From Fredinandcohnia onubensis (GTDB lineage Bacteria > Bacillota > Bacilli > Bacillales > Bacillaceae_L), in assembly GCF_002734215.1 (NCBI RefSeq), contig NZ_NSEB01000001.1:1-64000 (forward strand): a DNA stretch of 64,000 nucleotides. The letters are read 5' to 3'. Below are positions 17,224 to 26,125 of the stretch, piece after piece; the stretch's first letter is position 1; each line of letters opens with the position of its first letter. Position numbers and translations under genes: made by a program. The notes beneath the pieces are model-generated. The model made no database searches, was not told the DNA's origin, and was given only the letters and a program-made list of their open reading frames with translations.

Positions 17224-20200
17224 AGATTTTAGGTACTATTTCTGCCTTTACCTTAGATTTCGATCGTACTTCACTTTTTTCTTTACGAGTTTCCGTTGAT
17301 TTTGAAAATGAAAACAATCGGTAAACAGCAGGAATTAAAAACAATGTAATTAAAGTTGCAAATGAAAGCCCTGAGATTATGACAGTTGCCATTGGAGCCT
17401 GATAATTCCCAGAGGCTCCGGATTCAAGGGCAAGTGGCAGCATACCTCCAACTGTTGTCAAGGTCGTCATAAAAATCGGTCGAATCCGATCATTGCCGGC
17501 TCCTATTAGTGCTTCTTGAATCGAATTGCCTTCCTTCCGCAGTTGGTTTGTTCTGTCGATGAGCAATATGGCATTATTTAAAACAATACCAATTAGCATA
17601 ATTATCCCCATTCCCGAGATAAGGTTTAATTCCATTTGTGTTATAAATAATCCTAAAATCACACCAATGATTGTAATCGGAATTACGGACATGACAAGCA
17701 ACGGATGCCCAAAGTGGTTAAATTGAACGGCCATCACCAAATAAACGAGAAAAATGGAAATCGCAAATACAAAAATCATATCTGTCATTAATTCTTGTTG
17801 TTGCTCTAAATCACCACCAGCGGTAAGTGTATACCCAGTAGGCGTTTCGAAACTTTCAATTATTTTTTGAATGTCTCGATTTACAGCACCGAGATCACGG
17901 TTCTTAATATCTGCTGATATCGTAACAAGTCTTTCCCCATCTGAATGAATAATCTCATTTGGTGTATGAACACTTCTAAGTTCAATATATGAGGAAAGTG
18001 GTTCTTCTCCGCCATTAATAGACATTTTCATATCCAATAAATCCGCTTTTGTAGCAGGTGTTTTTGCCCAACTAAGAGTTAACGGCATTGTTCCATCCTG
18101 GTTTTGCAACGTGCCGACCGGCATTTGAATAAAGGATTCTTCAATAAATTGTTTGATTTGTGAAGGAAATAAACCTGCCTTCTCAATTTTTTTTTCTTTT
18201 ATCACGATAACTTGCTCTTCAGAGGTTCTTTCAATTGAATTTGTAATTGCCGAAACCCCATCTACTTTCTGAAGCTCATCAGTGAAATTGTTTGAAATGG
18301 TTTGAAGTTGCTCAAAACTATCACCTTTAATATTTATTTGGACAGGAAACCCTCCACCTCCTGCCATTGCACTTTGAACACCCGAAATCGGATGATCTTC
18401 CTGCATATTTCGTAACGCCTCAAGAATATTTTCATTTACTTCCTTTTGCTCAACCGTTATTTGATTGCCCTTTGTCATATTAATAATGGTATATAGCATG
18501 GTTCCATTATCCATTACATAATTCGTTTCTACGTCTTCCACTTTCTGTAGTCTCTGATTTATTTCATTAACTACACTTTGTTTTTCCTCCAATGATAAAC
18601 CTGGTTCTAAGTCTACAGCGAGCTCTGTATAACGATTCAACATATCAGGCATGATTGTCATCGGTATTTTCGTTATAAGAAATAGGGAACCGATTAGCAT
18701 CAAGAGAAACAGTGTGATTACCGCAAAGCTATTTCTTTTCTTTCTAATCACCCAAGCCACAACGTTACGATAGCCCTTCATCATAATGGAGTCTTTTTTC
18801 AGTCTAGAAGGTCTTCTAAGCTTTAAAAATGTTTCTGATAGAGACGGAATCAATGTAAAAGATATCACTACAGAACTAATTAAGGTTATTGCCACTACAA
18901 CTGACAGCATAATGACAAACTCCCCCATCTCCCCACCGATTAAACCAATTGGCAGGAAAACAACGATAGTTGTCAGCATAGATGCAATAACCGCCGAGGC
19001 TACCTCCCTTGTCCCCTCAATAACCGCTTCAAACCTACCAAAGCCAAGTTCCTTTTTCTTATAAATAGCTTCTAGGATTACAATAGAGGAATCCACCATC
19101 ATCCCTATTCCTAGTCCAAGTCCTAGGAGTGTTAGCATATTAAAGCTATAATCAAACAACCACATCGCTGTAAAGGTTAAAAGAACAGAAGAAGGAATCG
19201 ATAAACCGATAATAAAGGTTGCCCTAATATTACGTAGGAATAGTAATAAAATGACAATGGCAATGACTCCACCAATCAATATATTATCCTTCACTCCATC
19301 TATTGAATCACTGACATAATCCGCTTGGGCCACAACTTCGTTTAATTCAAAATTCTTCACAAGATTTTCGTTTTGAATTTTCTTTACTTCTGCACGTATT
19401 GCTTTGGCCATATCGATTTGTGTGACATTGGAAACGCGTCCTATTTGTACAAAAAGGAAATCTTGAGAACCATTTTTCCATACATACGAGTTATTCTCGA
19501 GCGACTGAATGGTTATGTTTGCAACATCCTTTAGATGAATAAAACCATTTTGCGTTGGGATTGAAATATTTTCAATATCCCTCACATTTTCCACCTCAGA
19601 ACTCCATCTTAAGGAAGGTGAGTCCTTGTCATTTTGTAATTCTCCTAAAGTTGCTTCACTGTTGGACTGTTGAACTGCCGCGATTACCTGGTTTACATCA
19701 AGATGATGCTCTTGTAATTTTTCACGGTCCATTTTAATTGCGACCTCTTGCTCCTCTATCCCCGTAAGTAAAACGTCTCTCACCTCAGGCAATGCTTCTA
19801 ATCTTGGTTCTAAAATGTCTTTTGCAAATGCAGACATTTCCTCCATGTTTCCACCCGAAACATCCATAAAAAATTCATAGCTTTGACTTCCGCCATATTG
19901 ACCCGATGTAACATCGGTAATACCAGGATACTCTGACTTAGTAGATGCAATGGCTGATTCTACCTCTTTATAAATCTCTTCGCCACGCCCTGCTTCAAAG
20001 CTTAGATTTAGAGTAGTCCTACCGATATTTGTCGTTGACTGAACACCCTCCACTCCTTCTATTGCTAAGATCCTTTGTTCAATGGGGGTTGTTATGGTTC
20101 TTTCCACTTCAATTGCTGCCATTTCACCTGCGTAAATCTCAACAAAGGCTCCATCTAGCTTCACGGGAGGCATTAGCTCTTTGTCTACTTTTAATAGTGA

Positions 20201-20281
20201 ATAGCTGCCCACTACAGTTACTAAAAAAATCATTAGCGTAATCAGAATTTTCCGTTGTACAATAAATTTCAATAGCTTCAC
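17222..20281 (-). CDS. RND-family efflux transporter permease (AcrB/SwrC-like)
   Basis: 1019 aa, proton-driven exporter of the HAE family with 12 membrane segments: one at the N-terminus, clusters at about 330-480 and 820-990, and two large extracellular loops. Motifs: GLGLGIGMMVDSSIVILEAIYK with the conserved TM4 Asp, and NPVMTTL-like GNDRIRPIFMTTLTTVGGMLPLAL near the C-terminus. In B. subtilis SwrC exports surfactin; here the substrate is unknown. No periplasmic adaptor or outer-membrane gene is adjacent, as expected for a Gram-positive RND. Start is GTG with GGAGATG upstream. Confidence 0.92.
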   Translation of the reverse strand: MKLLKFIVQRKILITLMIFLVTVVGSYSLLKVDKELMPPVKLDGAFVEIYAGEMAAIEVERTITTPIEQRILAIEGVEGVQSTTNIGRTTLNLSFEAGRGEEIYKEVESAIASTKSEYPGITDVTSGQYGGSQSYEFFMDVSGGNMEEMSAFAKDILEPRLEALPEVRDVLLTGIEEQEVAIKMDREKLQEHHLDVNQVIAAVQQSNSEATLGELQNDKDSPSLRWSSEVENVRDIENISIPTQNGFIHLKDVANITIQSLENNSYVWKNGSQDFLFVQIGRVSNVTQIDMAKAIRAEVKKIQNENLVKNFELNEVVAQADYVSDSIDGVKDNILIGGVIAIVILLLFLRNIRATFIIGLSIPSSVLLTFTAMWLFDYSFNMLTLLGLGLGIGMMVDSSIVILEAIYKKKELGFGRFEAVIEGTREVASAVIASMLTTIVVFLPIGLIGGEMGEFVIMLSVVVAITLISSVVISFTLIPSLSETFLKLRRPSRLKKDSIMMKGYRNVVAWVIRKKRNSFAVITLFLLMLIGSLFLITKIPMTIMPDMLNRYTELAVDLEPGLSLEEKQSVVNEINQRLQKVEDVETNYVMDNGTMLYTIINMTKGNQITVEQKEVNENILEALRNMQEDHPISGVQSAMAGGGGFPVQINIKGDSFEQLQTISNNFTDELQKVDGVSAITNSIERTSEEQVIVIKEKKIEKAGLFPSQIKQFIEESFIQMPVGTLQNQDGTMPLTLSWAKTPATKADLLDMKMSINGGEEPLSSYIELRSVHTPNEIIHSDGERLVTISADIKNRDLGAVNRDIQKIIESFETPTGYTLTAGGDLEQQQELMTDMIFVFAISIFLVYLVMAVQFNHFGHPLLVMSVIPITIIGVILGLFITQMELNLISGMGIIMLIGIVLNNAILLIDRTNQLRKEGNSIQEALIGAGNDRIRPIFMTTLTTVGGMLPLALESGASGNYQAPMATVIISGLSFATLITLFLIPAVYRLFSFSKSTETRKEKSEVRSKSKVKAEIVPKI

Positions 20282-20488
20282 AAATCCATCTCCTCTTTCC
20301 TTAATAGGTAAAATTTAGTACTTTTGTATAAATTAATCATATCGTCATAAGGAAAATGGCATAACGATCCGGAGATTTATCTTGATGTAAGACTTAAGTC
20401 TTAGGAAAAATATGGAGAATCATTAAAAAAAGGATATAATAAAGAGGGCTTACATTTTTAATCGGATTTTTAGAAGGAGCGTTTTTTC

Positions 20489-21406
20489 ATGAAAAGAATG
20501 AGGAAGATATTCATTTTACTTGGTATTCTCATCGGCTATATGGCCACAATTGGAATGATTTTTACTAACATCGTAATGTTCATGAAGAAGAAAACCGATG
20601 ATGAAATTCTTGAACGTGAAACGAGGGAAGGTCGTTTAACCTTGGATGAGGTCCAGTCTCTTCAAAAGGAGGACATCTCTATCCAATCGAAATTCGGATA
20701 CCCGATTAAAGGCTGGCTTGTTAATGGAACGGATAAAAAAAGATTTATTATTATCTCTCACGGTGTGACTCAAAACAAATTAAATTCAATTAAATACATG
20801 AAGCTTTTCTTGGAGCGTGATTGGAATGTCCTTTTATACGATCATCGACGCCATGGAGAAACTGGTGGAAAAACAACGAGCTATGGACACTATGAAAAAT
20901 ACGATCTAGAATCGGTTGTTACATGGGTTAAGGAAAAATACGGGGAAAATAGTACCATTGGTATTCACGGGGAATCCATGGGGGCTGTAACGACTCTACT
21001 ATACGCTGGGATGATTGAGGATGGAGCTGATTTCTATATTGTGGACTGCCCGTTTTCCGATTTTGAAGCACAATTGAAGTATCTTTTAAAGGTTGATTAT
21101 AAGATTCCGGCTCCTCTTGTTCTTCCTTTTGCCAATATATTTTTAAAGCTTCGGGACGGATATAGCATCAAGGATGTTTCCCCCGTTTCTGTGATTCAAA
21201 ATATTAATAATCCGGTATTGTTTATCCACAGTGCTAAAGATGATTATATTTTGCCTGAAATGACAATGGAGCTTTATAAAATGAAAGAAGGACCCAAGCA
21301 AATGTTAATTGCCGAAAAAGGAAAGCATGCATACTCCTTCGCTGATAACAAAGAAGCCTATGAAAAAGTAATTGATGATTTTTTTGCCAACTATGTAAGG
21401 GACTGA
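20489..21406 (+). CDS. yqkD: Alpha/beta hydrolase, membrane-anchored (YqkD-like)
   Basis: 305 aa. An N-terminal signal-anchor (about 8-28) is followed by an alpha/beta-hydrolase domain: oxyanion region ISHGVTQNK, nucleophile elbow GIHGESMGAVTTL (Ser about 175), acid in SAKDDYILPE and His in EKGKHAYSF. The substrate is unknown; related proteins are called peptidase/esterase family S9-like. Single gene, ending in a hairpin opposite yqkC. Confidence 0.85.
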   Translation: MKRMRKIFILLGILIGYMATIGMIFTNIVMFMKKKTDDEILERETREGRLTLDEVQSLQKEDISIQSKFGYPIKGWLVNGTDKKRFIIISHGVTQNKLNSIKYMKLFLERDWNVLLYDHRRHGETGGKTTSYGHYEKYDLESVVTWVKEKYGENSTIGIHGESMGAVTTLLYAGMIEDGADFYIVDCPFSDFEAQLKYLLKVDYKIPAPLVLPFANIFLKLRDGYSIKDVSPVSVIQNINNPVLFIHSAKDDYILPEMTMELYKMKEGPKQMLIAEKGKHAYSFADNKEAYEKVIDDFFANYVRD

Positions 21407-21420
21407 TCTTTTTCAGTCCC
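21399..21420. terminator. Hairpin between convergent yqkD and yqkC
   Basis: GGGACTGA-tcttt-TTCAGTCCC at the end of yqkD. No long T run, so possibly a weak bidirectional terminator. Confidence 0.55.
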
Positions 21421-21663
21421 CTAACCTAATATATCTGTTATTTCTTTTAAGTTCTCATCAATCCAAGTTAATGCGAGTTCAATCGTTTCAAATTCTTGAA
21501 CCTCAAAGGTTACTTCATCCTGAAGCAGCCAAACATCCTTTTGATCATGATTCACTCCTGCAATTGACCAGTGCAAGAGACTATACGGGTGATTATCATG
21601 TAAAAAAGAGACCCATGTTTTATCTTCTGCAATATTTCGTATCGTTTTAAGCTTGGAACTCAT
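21421..21663 (-). CDS. yqkC: YqkC-like small protein
   Basis: 80 aa, no membrane segment, function unknown. Distinctive stretches are [27 protein letters not shown] and [13 protein letters not shown]. It begins inside the 3' end of yqkB (overlap 17 nt), so the two are translationally coupled. The ATG at 21663 is favoured over GTG at 21672, though the ribosome site (GAGTGGTG) is poor in either case. Confidence 0.75.
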   Translation of the reverse strand: MSSKLKTIRNIAEDKTWVSFLHDNHPYSLLHWSIAGVNHDQKDVWLLQDEVTFEVQEFETIELALTWIDENLKEITDILG

Positions 21664-21991
21664 GTACACCACTCATTTCTACTAACCGTAAACGCGGATT
21701 CAGAATCTCGTTTGGACTTTTTAACATAAAACAATTTGCTGTTTCAATAAAATCAACAGTCATATTCTCATCTAGGAACACCATTTTAGATTTTTCGACT
21801 AATAATGGTTGATAATTCGTTTCAAGGATTAGATCGTCTTCATCCCCAGAGTCTACAAGCCATAATGCGGTAACTCCGCTCATCACACAACCACAGCCCT
21901 CTGTTTCATATTTTAATTTTAACTTGTTATCTTTATTTTTTATTTGGGAGTTTAGTTTTTCAATCGCACGTTCTGAAAATGTTACATTCAT
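21647..21991 (-). CDS. yqkB: YqkB-like iron-sulfur cluster biosynthesis family protein (HesB/IscA-like fold)
   Basis: 114 aa with the HesB/IscA-like start [14 protein letters not shown]. Cysteines are in [12 protein letters not shown] and TANCFML rather than the canonical C-x(n)-CGC carrier pattern, so cluster binding is uncertain. First gene of yqkB-yqkC; divergent from the CDGSH Fe-S protein gene, which suggests related Fe-S work. Confidence 0.8.
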   Translation of the reverse strand: MNVTFSERAIEKLNSQIKNKDNKLKLKYETEGCGCVMSGVTALWLVDSGDEDDLILETNYQPLLVEKSKMVFLDENMTVDFIETANCFMLKSPNEILNPRLRLVEMSGVHEFQA

Positions 21992-22151
21992 TTCGTTCTC
22001 CTCTTTCTTTCATTTTATGACTATTCTAACATATCTTGTTTCCAACTACATATCATTACAATAACTCGACACTTCACCAACTATTTGAGTTTTGGTAAAT
22101 GTTGAACTACTATCAATAGTAATACAATTAGATTAAGGAGGTATTCAAGAG

Positions 22152-22355
22152 ATGTCAAAGGTTACGATTAAGGTAAATGATAATGGTTCATTAAGGATCA
22201 CAGGTGACGTTGATCTAGTGGATAAGGAAGGGAATAAGTTCCCAACAAAACAAACCTTCTCATTATGCAGATGCGGTTTGTCTAAAAATAAACCTTTTTG
22301 CGACGGTTCGCATAAGGGGAATTTCGAATCAGTCGTACGCGCTCCAAAAGAATAA
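22152..22355 (+). CDS. CDGSH iron-sulfur domain protein
   Basis: 67-aa protein carrying the complete [2Fe-2S]-binding signature CxCxxSxxxPxCDGSH as CRCGLSKNKPFCDGSH (about 37-52), three Cys and one His ligand. Such small bacterial mitoNEET-like proteins are redox or cluster-transfer proteins of unknown detailed role. AAGGAGG precedes the ATG, and a terminator follows at 22366. Confidence 0.93.
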   Translation: MSKVTIKVNDNGSLRITGDVDLVDKEGNKFPTKQTFSLCRCGLSKNKPFCDGSHKGNFESVVRAPKE

Positions 22356-22365
22356 TCCTTATTAG

Positions 22366-22392
22366 ACCGAGTGCACTATGCGTTCGGTTTTT
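22366..22392 (+). terminator. Terminator after the CDGSH gene
   Basis: ACCGA / TCGGT stem extended by two G-U pairs and GC pairs, loop ACTAT, then T6. Confidence 0.7.
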
Positions 22393-22452
22393 TCGTTTAG
22401 ATTTCTAATTTATGATACAATACGGGTAAAAGCCTATCATGGAGGACGAAAC

Positions 22453-24246
22453 ATGCCTGATTGGTCGTATCATATACTATTTAAACCTATTTTATCTCGT
22501 TTTTCTCCCTATCAATCTCGGGAATTTATCCACAGAGGTATGAATCTGGTTGCCTCCATCCCAGGAGGACATCGGTTGATTCATTTTCTTGGTAGAGAGG
22601 AATCTTCTGAACTTGTAAAAATAGAAATCCAAGGTGTAAGTTATGCAAATCCAATTGGCCTTTCCGGAAAAATCGATCCGCTGTTAACTGGTTCTAGGGC
22701 CTTTTCAAATCTTGGGTTTGGTCTGATTGAAATTGGTCCAGTGACAAAAGAGCCCACAACGGACCCTAATCTACCAATCGTTGATTGGCAAAAGCAGCAA
22801 ATTGTTTTTCCTGTAAGTTATGAATCTATCGGAATTGAAAAAACAGTTCAAAAGCTTGAAAAGTGGAAACCACCACAACCCGTTTTGGCAAGATTGGATG
22901 GAACGGACGAAGAACTACACTATTTAATAACGAGATTAGAACCCTATGTTGCTGCGTTTGTCACTTCTAATACGGAACTTCGTTGTTCAACAGATCGCCC
23001 TGTTTATCTATCTATCCCAGCAGATAAGATTAGAAACTTGGATCTTAATCGTGTTCAGACCTGTTTTTCTGGAATAGTAGTAGATGAACCACCAAATCTA
23101 CCGAATGAAAAATATAGGAGTGAAATACTAGAATCGATCGATTATTTAAGGCAACATGGTTTCTCCCTACCTGTCATTGCAGTTGGTGGCATCCATGAAC
23201 CTGCAGATGCACTTGCACTTTTCGAAGCTGGGGCTGATCTTGTTTTGCTTTCAGGAGGCTATGTCTTCTCTGGGCCTGGCCTGACAAAGCGAATTAATGA
23301 AGCTCTTACACACAAACTCCAGCCTAAGCCTCCGGTTCAACCCAGATGGATTTGGTATTGGCTATTTGGATTGTCCATCCTTATTGGTGGAATAATTGCT
23401 GTTCTTTTCAGTCTGACAACCATTATTCTCCCTTATGATGAACTGTTTCTTGGGATGCAAAGAGAAGAAATCCTCTTGTTTAATGATCGGATTCTTTATT
23501 TTATGGCACATGACCGGATGACACTCGCTGGGACAATGATTTCCGGTGGTATCGTCTATATGGCATTGGCACGTTTTGGAGTACGTAACCAAATTCTTTG
23601 GGCGAAACAGGCCATCGATTTAGCAGCCATTCTTGGGTTTTTAGGTATTTTCCTTTTTATCGGCTACGGCTATTTTGATTGGTTACATTTGATATTTTGG
23701 CTTATTTTACTTCCAATTTTTCTAATAGGCTTTATGAAAACAAGATCCCTTAAAGGGACCCCAACATCGCTTAACACCCGTAATCACCGCGTTTGGAAAC
23801 ATAGTATAATCGGGCAATTGGCCTTTGTCATTCTTGGTTTTTCATTCGTGTTAGGCGGTATCGTGATTTCTATTATTGGAATAACGAAGGTGTTTGTAGC
23901 AACTGACATTTTATATCTTTGTATGCCACCCGAGGTGCTTGATTTGTTTAATGATAAATTGATATCAGTGATTGCTCATGACCGTGCGGGGTTTGGAAGT
24001 GCACTACTCAGCGTTGGATTGTTAGTCCTGACGATTTCCCTTTGGGGATTTCAGCAAGGGAATAAATGGGTTTGGTGGACCTTACTCATTGGCGGACTTC
24101 CAGCCTTTTTCGCCGGAATTTGGATTCATTTTGCGATAGGATATACAACCTTTATCCATCTGCTTCCCGCTTATTTTGCTATTTGTTTGTTCTTCATTGG
24201 ACTTATAATGACGTACCGATTTTTTCATATAGGCAAGGATATGTAA
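22453..24246 (+). CDS. Dihydroorotate-dehydrogenase-like barrel fused to a duplicated membrane domain
   Basis: 597 aa. The N-terminal 290 residues resemble class 2 dihydroorotate dehydrogenase: YANPIGLSGKID (about 64), GFGLIEIGPVTKEP, and the phosphate-site end VIAVGGIHEPADALALFEAGADLV with SGPGL. The catalytic NxSSPNT loop is degenerate (AAFVTSNTELR), so quinone-linked dihydroorotate oxidation is doubtful. From residue 298 on are about eight hydrophobic segments forming two similar halves, each with LFNDxL-x4-AHDR followed by a Gly-rich helix (HDR at about 351 and 506). The ATG at 22453 has GGAGG upstream; the reading frame opens 25 codons earlier. Monocistronic, not in a pyr operon. Confidence 0.8.
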   Translation: MPDWSYHILFKPILSRFSPYQSREFIHRGMNLVASIPGGHRLIHFLGREESSELVKIEIQGVSYANPIGLSGKIDPLLTGSRAFSNLGFGLIEIGPVTKEPTTDPNLPIVDWQKQQIVFPVSYESIGIEKTVQKLEKWKPPQPVLARLDGTDEELHYLITRLEPYVAAFVTSNTELRCSTDRPVYLSIPADKIRNLDLNRVQTCFSGIVVDEPPNLPNEKYRSEILESIDYLRQHGFSLPVIAVGGIHEPADALALFEAGADLVLLSGGYVFSGPGLTKRINEALTHKLQPKPPVQPRWIWYWLFGLSILIGGIIAVLFSLTTIILPYDELFLGMQREEILLFNDRILYFMAHDRMTLAGTMISGGIVYMALARFGVRNQILWAKQAIDLAAILGFLGIFLFIGYGYFDWLHLIFWLILLPIFLIGFMKTRSLKGTPTSLNTRNHRVWKHSIIGQLAFVILGFSFVLGGIVISIIGITKVFVATDILYLCMPPEVLDLFNDKLISVIAHDRAGFGSALLSVGLLVLTISLWGFQQGNKWVWWTLLIGGLPAFFAGIWIHFAIGYTTFIHLLPAYFAICLFFIGLIMTYRFFHIGKDM

Positions 24247-24268
24247 AAGGAGCCTCAGGGGCTCCTTT
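24246..24268. terminator. Bidirectional terminator after the barrel-membrane fusion gene
   Basis: AAAGGAGC / GCTCCTTT stem with loop CTCAGGG between convergent genes. Confidence 0.75.
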
Positions 24269-24269
24269 C

Positions 24270-24818
24270 CTATTTTTCTGGATTCCAGTCTTTTGCAATC
24301 ATGCCATATACAACATGGTCTACATAGTGATCATATAGCCACTCACTTTGCCTTATTTTGCCTTCATTCACGAAGCCCAGTCTTTCCGGAATCGACCTAC
24401 TTTTATGATTTTCGACCGCTGCACGGATTTCAACTCGATTTAGTTTTAAGTGGTCAAGAGCATAATCTGTCAATGCTTTTGCTACCCTTGTCATTATTCC
24501 ATTTCCTTGGTATTGCTGACCAAGCCAGTAGCCGATAAAGGCTATTTTATTGGTCCAGTCGATTTCGTTGAAACTCGCTACCCCAACGATTTCATTTTTA
24601 TAGACGATAACGGTATGCAGCCCTTTATTTTCTGCATAGCTTTTCCTGCATGATTCGATATATGCTTTTGTGTCCTCTACCTTCGTTGTCATATCGAGCC
24701 ATGGTAGCCATTCTCGTAGGTATGCTCTGGACTGATCTGTTAATTCAAAAATTCGCTCGGCATCACTTAACTCTGTTAATTTTAAGGATAGTTCCTCGTC
24801 AATTTGGTAAACAAACAT
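24270..24818 (-). CDS. GNAT N-acetyltransferase, RimJ/RimL-like (YdaF-like)
   Basis: 182 aa. Acetyl-CoA binding motif A is YWLGQQYQGNGIMTRVAKALTDYAL (Q-x-x-G-x-G/A type), followed by NRVEIRAAVENHKSRSIPERLGFVNEGKIRQ, typical of ribosomal-protein Ser/Ala acetyltransferase relatives such as B. subtilis YdaF. The acceptor is unknown. ATG at 24818 chosen: the upstream in-frame ATG is followed by GGGGGGA, which is the ribosome site. Confidence 0.85.
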   Translation of the reverse strand: MFVYQIDEELSLKLTELSDAERIFELTDQSRAYLREWLPWLDMTTKVEDTKAYIESCRKSYAENKGLHTVIVYKNEIVGVASFNEIDWTNKIAFIGYWLGQQYQGNGIMTRVAKALTDYALDHLKLNRVEIRAAVENHKSRSIPERLGFVNEGKIRQSEWLYDHYVDHVVYGMIAKDWNPEK

Positions 24819-24913
24819 AGTTCCGCTTCCCCCCATTCTTGTACCCTATTATTCTTCTACCTCTACTCATTAATTTCCTTCAATTCTCAAGAGACAATCA
24901 TATGTAAAAAACC

Positions 24914-25963
24914 CTATTTCAACATCTCACTTATTAATTCCCGATTCTTCTGATTAAACACTTCATTATGGGACGAAACCATAGCTGCTTCATTCGCACT
25001 CGGTTCAATAAATTTTTTCGCTTTGTTTACAGCATTTGCTGCATCTTGAAATGCACCCGCAATCAAGTTTACTTTACCTTCAAACTTAATGATATCCCCT
25101 GCTGCATATAGTCCCTCTATAGATGTTTCACATTGAGCGTTTCCGGCTATATAAAAATTTTCTAGCATTTTAATTTCAAGTTCACTGTTTTGCAATAATG
25201 ATGTGTCTTGTTCAAAACCATGGTTTATCACCACATCATCAACTGATAAATAATCGGTTTCACCTGTTTCGTTGTTTGTTAATTCTACTCTCCTAATTTC
25301 ATCACGGTTATTAGTCGCAATGAGTTTTGTAATAGTGGTATTGAAATAGCATTCGACTGTACTATTGTCTAGATTTGTTATTTGAGCTTCATGGCCAGAA
25401 AACTTCGATTTGCGATGAATCACATATACTTTCTTCGCAATTGGCTCCAACATGTTTGCCCAATCAATTGCCGTATTCCCACCACCTGATATAATAACAA
25501 TCTTATCTTTAAAATGCTGAAGAGATTTGACCGTGTAATGAAGATTTGAGACCTCAAACCGCTCTGCACCTTGAATATCTATCTTTTGATGCTTTAAGAT
25601 TCCACCCCCTACGGCAACTATCACTGTTTTCGAATAATGTTCCTTACCAGAAGCCGACTTCATTACAAACAACCCAGCTTCATTCTTGGTGATCGAAGTG
25701 ATTCGTTCATTTAGCACAACGGTCGGATTGAATGTTAGACCTTGCTTAACTAACTGCTCGATTAACTTTGCGCCAGGAAGAGGAGTTAGTCCCCCTATAT
25801 CCCAAATCATCTTCTCAGGATAAATATGTATTTTCCCGCCTAATAAGGGTTGAAAATCGATTATCTTTGTTTTCATTTGCCGTAATCCACTATAAAAAGC
25901 AGAGTAAAGTCCCGCTGGTCCCCCGCCAATAATTGTCACTTCATAACATTCATGTTTCCGCAT
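24914..25963 (-). CDS. Ferredoxin--NADP(+) reductase, thioredoxin-reductase-like type (YcgT/YumC family)
   Basis: 349 aa flavoprotein. FAD-binding GGGPAGLYSAFYSGLRQMK at the N-terminus, NADPH-binding IISGGGNTAIDWANML (about 158), and the C-terminal FAD motif AAGDI with VNLIAGAFQDAANAVNKA. It lacks the CxxC redox pair of thioredoxin reductase, as in YumC-type FNR. Its start faces a Fur-boxed intergenic region shared with the siderophore importer, so it probably supplies electrons for iron release from ferric siderophore. That role is inferred from context; B. subtilis YcgT is Fur-regulated to my knowledge. Confidence 0.88.
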   Translation of the reverse strand: MRKHECYEVTIIGGGPAGLYSAFYSGLRQMKTKIIDFQPLLGGKIHIYPEKMIWDIGGLTPLPGAKLIEQLVKQGLTFNPTVVLNERITSITKNEAGLFVMKSASGKEHYSKTVIVAVGGGILKHQKIDIQGAERFEVSNLHYTVKSLQHFKDKIVIISGGGNTAIDWANMLEPIAKKVYVIHRKSKFSGHEAQITNLDNSTVECYFNTTITKLIATNNRDEIRRVELTNNETGETDYLSVDDVVINHGFEQDTSLLQNSELEIKMLENFYIAGNAQCETSIEGLYAAGDIIKFEGKVNLIAGAFQDAANAVNKAKKFIEPSANEAAMVSSHNEVFNQKNRELISEMLK

Positions 25964-26029
25964 TCAAAACACTCCTCATATATATTTCTATAAAATTCAT
26001 AACAAATTATTTATTGTCAAAAACCTAGT

Positions 26030-26044
26030 TGACAATGATTCTCA
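26030..26044. promoter_or_regulatory. Fur box 1 (imperfect)
   Basis: TGACAATGATTCTCA, 13 of 15 positions of the 7-1-7 Fur motif TGATAATNATTATCA, nearer the FNR-like gene start (25963). Confidence 0.7.
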
Positions 26045-26074
26045 ATAGAATTATAGTATCATTATAACTGATAA

Positions 26075-26089
26075 TGATAATGATTATCA
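26075..26089. promoter_or_regulatory. Fur box 2 (perfect 7-1-7)
   Basis: TGATAATGATTATCA matches the B. subtilis Fur 7-1-7 consensus at every position, 36 nt upstream of the ATPase gene start. An additional overlapping GATAAT extends it to the left (26069-26074). Confidence 0.92.
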
Positions 26090-26125
26090 ATATCAGTTTT
26101 CAAATCTTACAACTGGAGGAATATC

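Noticed and set aside
22378-22452. N-terminal extension of 25 residues on the barrel-membrane fusion protein
   Set aside because: It overlaps the terminator of the CDGSH gene and has no ribosome site; the ATG at 22453 has GGAGG.
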